NCBI GenBank assembly: GCA_963669315.1
Contig: OY770021.1
Location: 1,922,001 to 1,986,000, forward strand
Length of the DNA stretch: 64,000 nt
From: SZUA-547 sp963669315
GTDB taxonomy: Bacteria > Pseudomonadota > Alphaproteobacteria > Rhodobacterales > Rhodobacteraceae
Direction of reading: 5' to 3'
Part shown: piece by piece, positions 57,580 through 64,000 of the stretch
How positions within the stretch are numbered: position 1 is the stretch's first letter
How the letters are laid out: every line of letters begins with the position of its first letter
Program-made: the position numbers and the translations under genes
Notes under the pieces: model-generated
The model's input: only the letters and a program-made list of their open reading frames with translations
Databases searched by the model: none
Told to the model about the DNA's origin: nothing

Positions 57580-58212
57580 ATGGGAAAAGTTCTGAAGAAG
57601 GGGGCCAAGGGGCCTCAGATCAAGAAAATGCAGGACGCGCTGAACAAGGCGGGCGCGCGACCAAAGTTGAATAATGATGGCGTCTTCGGACCCGCGACGG
57701 AAACAGCCGTCAAGGTCTATCAGAAGAAGAAGAAAATGAAGGCGGACGGCCTGGTCGGGCCGAAAACCATGACTGCGCTGACCGCCAAGCCCGGCGCCCG
57801 GCCCAAAAAGCCCGTTGAGTGGTCCTATGGCGACGCGGCGTGGTCGCTGAAGGACTCGGCCCGCGAGATGCGCGAGTTGAACGAGAAGCACAAGAAAGAG
57901 CGCGCTGCAATGGATCTCTGGAAGGACGATCCGCAGATCGCCAAGCTGCGTGAGCTCTACGACAAGAACTGGAAGATCCTTCTGATCACCGACAAGAACT
58001 TGCAGACCGCGACCAAGAAGGTAGCCGGATTCCAGAAATCATATGACCGGCTGAAGAAAAGCTCGCCCGAGTCGCTGCAGGATATCGTGTCGGCCGCGCG
58101 CAAGCCGTTCGACCAGGCCAGCAAGCTGGATGAAAAGTTCTCCGATTGTGTTCGGCGGCGCGTTGAAATCACCCGCGCCTACACAAAGGTCTCGGCCAAG
58201 CAGTTGGCCTGA
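57580..58212 (+). CDS. peptidoglycan-binding-domain protein, no signal peptide (paralog B)
   Basis: A 210-residue protein, the same length as paralog A. The PG_binding_1 repeat is GKVLKKGAKGPQIKKMQDAL, then GVFGPATETAVKVYQKKKKM; the helical remainder aligns in pattern with A (PVEWSYGDAAWSLKDSAREM, LRELYDKNWKILLITDKNLQ, FQKSYDRLKKSS). Again no signal peptide. CAGGAGGATG is the ribosome site for ATG 57580. Tandem duplication is likely. It converges on an ABC transporter gene. Confidence 0.85.
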   Translation: MGKVLKKGAKGPQIKKMQDALNKAGARPKLNNDGVFGPATETAVKVYQKKKKMKADGLVGPKTMTALTAKPGARPKKPVEWSYGDAAWSLKDSAREMRELNEKHKKERAAMDLWKDDPQIAKLRELYDKNWKILLITDKNLQTATKKVAGFQKSYDRLKKSSPESLQDIVSAARKPFDQASKLDEKFSDCVRRRVEITRAYTKVSAKQLA

Positions 58213-58278
58213 CTCGCGGCGCAGCTTCAGCGACAGGCGGAGCGGTGCGTCATCTGGCCGGCGTGGGGGAGGCGCCGG

Positions 58279-60114
58279 TCAGACGAATTGCAGCGAGACG
58301 ACCTTGGCGTAGTACTCGTTGCGCTCCACCAGCTCATCATGTGGGCCGACATCCAGAACGCGGCCCTTGTCGAGAAGCACGATCTTGTCGGCCCCACGCA
58401 CGGTCGACAGCCGGTGGGCGATCGCGAGAATGGTTTTCTTTCCCCGCTGCGCCAGCACGTAGTCTTTGATCAGCTGCTCATTCTCAGCGTCGAGCGCCGA
58501 GGTCACCTCATCCAGCAGCATGATCGGCGCGTCGCGCAGGATGGCGCGGGCGATATTCAGCCGCTGCGCCTGACCGCCCGAGACGCCTGCCGCGCCTTCG
58601 CCAATCAGCGAATCCAGACCCTCGGGGAGGGAGTCAACGAACGGGGCTAGGCCGACCATTTTGCAAGCTTCGTAGGCCTGTTCCCGCGAAACATCCTGCG
58701 TATCAAGCGCTAGATTGTCGTACATGGAGCCGTGGAAGATAAAGCTCGACTGGCCGACATAGGCGATGTGACGGCGCAGTTCGTGGGTCTCGATTTCTGC
58801 GGCGTCCGCCCCGCCAATCAGAATTCGGCCGCCTTTGGGCCTGAGAAATTTCAACGCAAGGCCGACGGCCGTCGATTTGCCCGCGCCAGACGGGCCAACT
58901 AGCGCCGCCATCTCACCGGGCGCCACATCGAAGCTGGCGCTCTGCAGAACTGGCGCATCGGTTTCATTGTAGGCAAAATCGATTTTCTCAAACGCGATCG
59001 ACGGAGGCGCTGGTGGAGCGGGGTCGACCACATCCTCATAGACCTTGTCCCCGCTCGCATCCGGTCGATCATCCGCGAGAGCTCGATATACCGTGCCCGT
59101 GATGTTCAGAGATCGTCTGAGACCAACGCGCATCTGGCTAAGACGTCGGGCGGGGTCCGCCGCCAGCAAAAGCGCGGTGAGGTAGGAAACCGTTGTGCCC
59201 AGATCAGTGGCGCCTGTTGAAATGCGGTAGCCGGCGAACAGGATCACGCCGCCGATCGCAAGACCGCCCACTGTGTCGAGCAAGGGGATTGGCATGGCCT
59301 GAAGCGCAGCCATTTTGTTTTTGCGCTCTTCAATGGATTTGATCACCTCGCTGGTGTCGGTTTCCAATTTTTCTTCCAGATTGTAGGATTTGACGACGCC
59401 AATGCCCTGAACGGTTTCCCGGACGTGACGGTAGAGCACTTGAAAACCGGCAAGTTCCAGTTGAGCTATCTCTTTGACCTTCTTCAAGATTCTGGAGACG
59501 CCAATAAAGACGAGCGGCCCGCCAAGACCGGCGATAATCGTCAGCTGCCAATCGGTCCAGATCATCAGCGCGATCAGGCCGATCAGCGTCGCCGCATCCG
59601 CCGCGCCCCGGGTGATCAGGATGTTCATGATGCTCGAGATACCGCTGGTGCCCTGGTTGAAGAGCATCAGCAGCGTGTCGGTGGAGTTCTTCTCAAAGAA
59701 CGACACGCGCTGCTTCAGAATATGCTGATAGAGACGCTGCTGCAGATCGGCGACCATGGCGTTGCCGATCTGGGTGGACAGCACGGTCTGGAAGTAGGCG
59801 CTGGCTCCCTTGATGAAAAATACGATGCAGATCGCGGCGAGAAATGAGCTGAACTCCACGTCGCCAGACCCAGCAAAAAGGGAGTTCACGATGTCCCTCA
59901 TGAACCAGGCGATGAAGGCCGTCGTACCTGAGGTCAAGGCAATGCAGATGAAGATCAGGAAGTATTTGCCCCGAAACCGGCGGAAATACCGGACGAATAT
60001 ATCAATCACGAGGCCAAGCTCGTCGGAACCGTCTTCGCTGCGGCGCTCCAGGATCCATTCTTTGACTTTTGACAGCAAAATCCGAGCCTTCGATCTAAAT
60101 TCGGTCCGGACCAT
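58279..60114 (-). CDS. ABC transporter, fused membrane and ATPase domains (MsbA-like)
   Basis: A 611-residue half-transporter exporter. After a charged N-terminus of about 50 residues come six hydrophobic helices (roughly 50-330), then the nucleotide-binding domain: Walker A ALVGPSGAGKSTAVGLALKF, Q-loop YVGQSSFIFHGSMYDN, signature VSGGQAQRLNIARAIL, Walker B MLLDEVTSALDAEN and the H-loop AIAHRLSTV. MsbA relatives move lipids or peptides; the substrate is not known. It is convergent with the PGBD gene. Confidence 0.92.
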   Translation of the reverse strand: MVRTEFRSKARILLSKVKEWILERRSEDGSDELGLVIDIFVRYFRRFRGKYFLIFICIALTSGTTAFIAWFMRDIVNSLFAGSGDVEFSSFLAAICIVFFIKGASAYFQTVLSTQIGNAMVADLQQRLYQHILKQRVSFFEKNSTDTLLMLFNQGTSGISSIMNILITRGAADAATLIGLIALMIWTDWQLTIIAGLGGPLVFIGVSRILKKVKEIAQLELAGFQVLYRHVRETVQGIGVVKSYNLEEKLETDTSEVIKSIEERKNKMAALQAMPIPLLDTVGGLAIGGVILFAGYRISTGATDLGTTVSYLTALLLAADPARRLSQMRVGLRRSLNITGTVYRALADDRPDASGDKVYEDVVDPAPPAPPSIAFEKIDFAYNETDAPVLQSASFDVAPGEMAALVGPSGAGKSTAVGLALKFLRPKGGRILIGGADAAEIETHELRRHIAYVGQSSFIFHGSMYDNLALDTQDVSREQAYEACKMVGLAPFVDSLPEGLDSLIGEGAAGVSGGQAQRLNIARAILRDAPIMLLDEVTSALDAENEQLIKDYVLAQRGKKTILAIAHRLSTVRGADKIVLLDKGRVLDVGPHDELVERNEYYAKVVSLQFV

Positions 60115-60519
60115 ACCGTGCCGTTACAACAAGGCCAACCGTTCTGAGGCCGCAGAACCTTTCCTTGTTGCGGTGCTTCCAATCGCTGCTTGCGAATCGC
60201 GCTTCGAGGCGGCTGTATATGGTGGCTATGGCAAGCGAACGCGCCCTTTAAATCCAGTCCAGCGCGCAAAGCCGGTCGATTCATCTCGGTGGACATGCGG
60301 CGTCTTCGCGATAGGGGAATTGCGCGGATGTCGGGATAAAGATAAAAAAGAAAAATCCTCACACAACCCATTGAAAAGTAAAGTATAATCTAATTTACAA
60401 ACGCGACGCGTGTGAATGGCGCGGAAATTGGGCAGAGCTTCGCTACTTATTTGCTACTTATATGTCCAGCTGCCTACGAGACGCAGCGGATACAAAATGC
60501 GCTTGGGGAGGAAATTCAA
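60115..60519. other. 405-base non-coding region before the TRAP operon
   Basis: No supported gene. The last 170 bases are AT-rich, with a perfect TATAAT at 60384-60389 but no good -35 at normal spacing, and direct repeats at 60442-60461. It separates the divergent ABC transporter and TRAP receptor genes. Confidence 0.7.
60442..60461. repeat. 11-bp-spaced direct repeat upstream of the TRAP receptor
   Basis: GCTACTTAT occurs at 60442-60450 and 60453-60461, exactly 11 bases apart, about one DNA turn, 59 bases before the receptor start. Such phasing suits a dimeric or cooperative activator site. No known factor is assigned. Confidence 0.4.
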
Positions 60520-61539
60520 GTGAAGAACCGTTCAATCAAACTGATCGCCACGGCTGTCGTGGCCACCGGGCTCGGCTTTGGCTCAGCCCCCGCTTATTCT
60601 GAAGAAGCCAGCTATATTCTGGCGACGGCGTCGACGGGCGGCACCTATTATCCGGTCGGCGTCGCGCTTTCGACGCTGGTGAAGGTCAAGCTTCAGCCGA
60701 AGCAGAAGATCGGAATGTCGGCGATCAACTCGGCCGGCTCGGGGGAGAATGTTCGTTTGCTGCGCGAGAACGAAGCGCAGTTCGCCATTCTACAGGGTCT
60801 CTACGGCTACTACGCCGCGACCGGCACCGGCCCGCTGGAGAAAGACGGTGTGCAGAAAGACCTGAGGTCGGTTTCCATGCTCTGGCAGAATGTCGAGCAT
60901 TTCGTTGTCCAAGCGGACGCCGCCAAGACCGGCACGATCGACGACTTCGTGGCGCTGAAGGGCGAAAGCGTCGCCATCGGCAAGCAGAACTCGGGCACGA
61001 TCGGCTCGAACATCGCAATTCTCGGCGGGTTCGGCGTCGATGCGATGAACGACTACACGCTGGTCCATGCCGGCTACGGCCCTTCGGCCGAGGCGCTGCA
61101 GAACGGCCAGGTCAAGGGCGTCTCGACGCCCGCGGGCGCGCCGGTCGGCGCGGTCAGCCAGCTTCTGGCCAGCGCGGGCGACAACGTGAAGGTGCTCGAA
61201 TTCACCGATCAGCAGATCGCCGCCGCTGATGGTGGCCGCAATCTCTGGACCCGCTATGTGATCGAGGTGGGCGTCTATCCGGGCCAGGAGGCGGCGATCA
61301 ACACCATTGCCCAGCCGAACTTCCTGGCCGCGCGCGCGGACCTCACGGAAGAAAACGTCTACATGATCACCAAGACGATCTATGAGAACCTGCCCTTCCT
61401 GCAGGCGATCCATCCGGCGACCAAGGCGATGGCGATCGAGAAGGCCATTGCGGGTTTGCCGCTGCCGCTGCATGCGGGCGCGGTGCGGTACTACACAGAA
61501 GCCGGGGTGGAAGTGCCCGAGCGTCTGATCGCCAAGTGA
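60520..61539 (+). CDS. TRAP transporter solute-binding protein (TAXI family)
   Basis: A 339-residue periplasmic receptor. The Sec signal is KNRSIKLIATAVVATGLGFG, with cleavage probably near residue 26 (AYS-EE). The mature protein opens with ILATASTGGTYYPVGVALS, the TAXI start, and has INSAGSGENVRLLRENEAQF. TAXI receptors often bind glutamate-like acids but this one's ligand is unknown. GTG start at 60520 after GGGGAGGAA. It is 87 bases upstream of its fused permease. Confidence 0.92.
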   Translation: MKNRSIKLIATAVVATGLGFGSAPAYSEEASYILATASTGGTYYPVGVALSTLVKVKLQPKQKIGMSAINSAGSGENVRLLRENEAQFAILQGLYGYYAATGTGPLEKDGVQKDLRSVSMLWQNVEHFVVQADAAKTGTIDDFVALKGESVAIGKQNSGTIGSNIAILGGFGVDAMNDYTLVHAGYGPSAEALQNGQVKGVSTPAGAPVGAVSQLLASAGDNVKVLEFTDQQIAAADGGRNLWTRYVIEVGVYPGQEAAINTIAQPNFLAARADLTEENVYMITKTIYENLPFLQAIHPATKAMAIEKAIAGLPLPLHAGAVRYYTEAGVEVPERLIAK

Positions 61540-61551
61540 TCTGATGGTGTC

Positions 61552-61576
61552 GGAGCGGCGGATGCGCCGCCGCTCC
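61552..61576. repeat. hairpin between TRAP receptor and permease genes
   Basis: GGAGCGGCG pairs with CGCCGCTCC over nine bases, 12 bases past the receptor stop, followed by only CTTT. It may stabilise receptor mRNA or reduce read-through to the permease, as is common for binding-protein genes. Confidence 0.5.
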
Positions 61577-61626
61577 CTTTCACCACCAAACTGACGCCAC
61601 TCGATCCCAGAGGGGAGAATCCGCCC

Positions 61627-63738
61627 GTGTCTGACGAGCATACGGAAGCCGTCGAGGTCAGCGTTCGAGACATGCCGCGCGCGCTGGCGCTGATCATCTC
61701 AGCCATCGCCGTGTTCATCTCTCTGGCGCATCTGGCGCTGGCGTTGTTTCCAGTCATTTCGGAGCTGCAGAGGAACGCATTCCATTTCGCGGGTTTCGCG
61801 CTGATGTGCGCGATCGTCTATCCGATGTCGCGCCATGACTGGTCGGCGCGGTCCAAGGCCGGGCTCATCCTCGATGTTGGCATCGGCGTCATCGCGGCGA
61901 GCGCGGCGATCTATCTGTCGCTGGCCGAGAATGCGATCTATGAGCGCGGGGTGCGGCTCTCGACGCTGGACTGGATCGCGGCCTCGGTGGCGATCATCTG
62001 CGCGATCGAGCTGACGCGGCGGTCGGCTGGCGTCATCATCCCTATCTTGATCATTCTCTCGCTCACTTACGTGGTGGCGTGGGGGTCGTGGATCGGCGGC
62101 GTGTTCTCCTTCCCGGGCCTTTCCTGGGAGACGACGTATTTCCGTTCGATCTATGGCGACGACGCCCTCTTTGGGACCATCGCACGGATTTCTTCGACCT
62201 ATGTGTTCCTGTTCATCATCTTCGGCGCCTTCCTGATCAAGTCGGGGGCGGGCGACTTTGTGATCGACTTCGCGCGGGCCGTGGCCGGCAAGCTCGTCGG
62301 CGGGCCGGGGCTGGTGGCGGTGGTCGCCTCCGGCCTGACCGGCACGATCTCGGGCTCGGCCATCGCCAATACGGCGTCGACCGGGGTCATCACCATCCCG
62401 TTGATGCAGCGCGCCGGATTCAAGCCACGATTCGCCGCGGGGGTCGAGGCGGCGTCCTCGACCGGCGGGCAGCTGATGCCTCCGATCATGGGCGCGGGCG
62501 CCTTCGTGATGGCGAGCTTCACCCAGATCTCCTACGAGTATATCGTCCTGGTCGCGGCGCTGCCCGCGCTCTTGTACTTCCTGTCCGTCGCTTTTTTCGT
62601 GCGGATCGAGGCGCGGCGGTTGAACCTTCAGCCGATCCCGGCCGAGGGGCGCACGCTCTGGATTGCGGTGAAGGAGGGCGGCGCAAGTTTCATTATTCCC
62701 ATCGCGCTGCTAATCACGCTGCTGGTTTCCGGTTTCACGCCCACTTACGCGGCGGTGATCGGCATCATCGCGGTGATCGCGTCGAGCTGGCTGACCAAGC
62801 GTCCGATGGGGTTCAGGGCGGTGATCGAGGCGCTGGAGATGGGCGCGCGTAACATGATCACCTCCGCCGTGCTGCTCTGCTCGGTGGGTCTGGTGGTGAA
62901 TGTGATCGCCACCGCAGGCGTCGGCAACACATTCAGCTTGATGATCGCCGACTGGGCCAATGGCAACCTGCTGGTCGCGATCGTGCTGATCGGCCTCGCC
63001 TCGCTGGTCCTCGGCATGGGCCTTCCGGTGACGGCCGCCTATATCGTGCTGGCGACGCTGTCGGCCCCGGCTTTGGCGGGGATGATTTCGGATGTCTATG
63101 TGGTCCAGTTGCTGGCGGCGGGCGAGTTGCCCGAGACCGCCATCATGGTGGTTTCAGTTCTGGCGCCTGAGACGGCCACGGCGCTGGCCGCGCCGGTGAC
63201 CGCGGATCAGGCCTCGGCGCTGGTCGCAAACCTGCCGCTGGAGGTCTCCGCCCAGCTGCGCGACATGGTGGTGCCGCAGGAGGTCGCGGTCACGGCGCTT
63301 TTGTCGGCGCATATGATCGTTTTCTGGCTGAGCCAGGACTCGAATGTGACGCCGCCTGTCTGCTTGGCCGCGTTCACCGCCGCCGCGATCGCCAAGTCGC
63401 CCCCGATGGCGACCGGGGTGCAAAGCTGGAAGCTGGCCAAGGGGCTCTACATCGTACCGGTGCTCTTCGCCTACACCCCGATTCTTTCGGGCGATTGGGC
63501 GGCGGCGGTCCAGGTGTTCGGCTTCGCGGTGATTGGCATCTACGCGCTGGCGGCCGGCCTGCAGGGCTGCATGGAGCGAAAACTCAACATCGCCTTCCGC
63601 GCCGTCGCTCTGGTGGCCGGCATCGCCTGCCTGTGGCCGTTTTCACTGGTCGTCAATATCGTCGGCGTCGCCGCAACCATAGCGCTGCTGGTCCTGAACC
63701 GAAAATTCGGACCGCAACCGGCTACTGCGGCCGGGTGA
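61627..63738 (+). CDS. TRAP transporter fused permease (DctQ-DctM type, TAXI-associated)
   Basis: A 703-residue membrane protein. The N-terminal quarter holds four helices replacing DctQ; the rest is the DctM-like large subunit with the family stretches GSAIANTASTGVITIPLMQ and GAFVMASFTQISYEYIVLVA, then LGMGLPVTAAYIVLATLSAP. The start is GTG at 61627 after GAGGGGAGAA. It transports the ligand of the upstream receptor with a Na+ or H+ gradient; the substrate is unassigned. Confidence 0.93.
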   Translation: MSDEHTEAVEVSVRDMPRALALIISAIAVFISLAHLALALFPVISELQRNAFHFAGFALMCAIVYPMSRHDWSARSKAGLILDVGIGVIAASAAIYLSLAENAIYERGVRLSTLDWIAASVAIICAIELTRRSAGVIIPILIILSLTYVVAWGSWIGGVFSFPGLSWETTYFRSIYGDDALFGTIARISSTYVFLFIIFGAFLIKSGAGDFVIDFARAVAGKLVGGPGLVAVVASGLTGTISGSAIANTASTGVITIPLMQRAGFKPRFAAGVEAASSTGGQLMPPIMGAGAFVMASFTQISYEYIVLVAALPALLYFLSVAFFVRIEARRLNLQPIPAEGRTLWIAVKEGGASFIIPIALLITLLVSGFTPTYAAVIGIIAVIASSWLTKRPMGFRAVIEALEMGARNMITSAVLLCSVGLVVNVIATAGVGNTFSLMIADWANGNLLVAIVLIGLASLVLGMGLPVTAAYIVLATLSAPALAGMISDVYVVQLLAAGELPETAIMVVSVLAPETATALAAPVTADQASALVANLPLEVSAQLRDMVVPQEVAVTALLSAHMIVFWLSQDSNVTPPVCLAAFTAAAIAKSPPMATGVQSWKLAKGLYIVPVLFAYTPILSGDWAAAVQVFGFAVIGIYALAAGLQGCMERKLNIAFRAVALVAGIACLWPFSLVVNIVGVAATIALLVLNRKFGPQPATAAG

Positions 63739-63920
63739 CAGGCGTCCGACAGCTTAAAATGGTCTTTGGGCGGCCACGTATCAATTCGGGCTGCCCCTGT
63801 TTCTATAAGACGAACGCCAACATAACTGCCGTGTTCGCTTTGGTCGCATGTTCTCGATCATCCAATGGCGCTAGCGTCTCGCCGGCGGCGCCTTTGGCGT
63901 TCTGGCGATGGGGATATTCA

Positions 63921-64000
63921 TGACTGCGACTGTATCCGTTGTGCAAGCGTTTGACGGGGAACCGATCGGCGAAGCGCCGATGATGGATTGGCCTGCGCTG
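63921..64000 (+). CDS. start of a gene, possibly aldehyde dehydrogenase (truncated at window edge)
   Basis: The first 26 codons read TATVSVVQAFDGEPIGEAPM, then MDWPAL, and run off the window. The phrase FDGEPIGEAP resembles the N-terminal strand of aldehyde dehydrogenases, but too little is visible for certainty. GGGGAT five bases before ATG 63921 supports that start; an ATG at 63909 is in the same frame. It is 182 bases after the TRAP permease, same direction. Confidence 0.4.

Overview
The window looks like a chromosomal segment of an alphaproteobacterium, most likely Rhodobacterales or a close relative. The DNA is GC-rich throughout. Lineage-typical markers are a 44-residue aa3-type cytochrome oxidase subunit IV, COQ9 next to rpsU, a petABC (fbcFBC) operon, the uvrC-pgsA-moaD-moaE order, and families DUF6111, DUF1285 and DUF465. 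I see no tRNA, rRNA, insertion sequence, prophage or CRISPR array. Identifications rest on reading motifs and gene order; no database search was run.

Layout. 0-3.2 kb: the 3' end of dxs, a TerB-like membrane protein and the rRNA methylases tlyA and rlmD. 3.2-7.3 kb (minus): aroC, a saccharopine-dehydrogenase-like/DUF4166 protein, a MepA-like endopeptidase gene and a haloacid dehalogenase gene; the last two are broken by in-frame TAG codons. 7.4-11.4 kb: petABC with terminator and candidate promoter, divergent from hemF. 11.5-14.1 kb: a cyclic-nucleotide-binding protein facing a usp-napG-napH unit without napA. 14.2-18.8 kb: a GGCT-like gene with no normal start codon, two LysE exporters, cca, DUF6111, a CoA Nudix hydrolase and DUF1285. 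18.9-25.9 kb: a MoxR ATPase, DUF58, DUF4159 and amidotransferase-like membrane protein operon. 25.9-34.2 kb: small metabolic genes, including a coupled mtnP-apt salvage pair and two overlapping unknown ORFs.

34.2-34.9 kb is the most unusual non-coding stretch: two perfect DnaA-type boxes, a candidate small structured RNA with its own terminator, and a degenerate tandem repeat of about 32 bp. 34.9-49 kb: a GlcD/D2HGDH-type FAD oxidase, Sua5, an acyl-CoA dehydrogenase coupled to a metallo-beta-lactamase-fold hydrolase, cytochrome oxidase subunit IV, panBC, rluA, a phosphatase, rpsU, COQ9, arsC, a degenerate NagZ-like protein and purEK. 49-53 kb: DUF465, TIGR02444, an S49 peptidase, a Na+/Ca2+ antiporter and a PTR1/FolM-type pteridine reductase. 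53-58 kb: uvrC-pgsA-moaDE, then two paralogous 210-residue peptidoglycan-binding-domain proteins without signal peptides. 58-64 kb: an MsbA-like ABC exporter, a TAXI-type TRAP receptor and fused permease, and the start of a possible aldehyde dehydrogenase gene.

Most of this is housekeeping: isoprenoid, shikimate, heme, pantothenate, purine and molybdopterin synthesis, respiration, and translation or repair. The best candidates for something undescribed are the signal-less PGBD paralog pair, the 34.2-34.9 kb intergenic region, the orphan napGH unit, and the cluster of nonsense or start-codon lesions at 3.1-4.6 and 14.2 kb.
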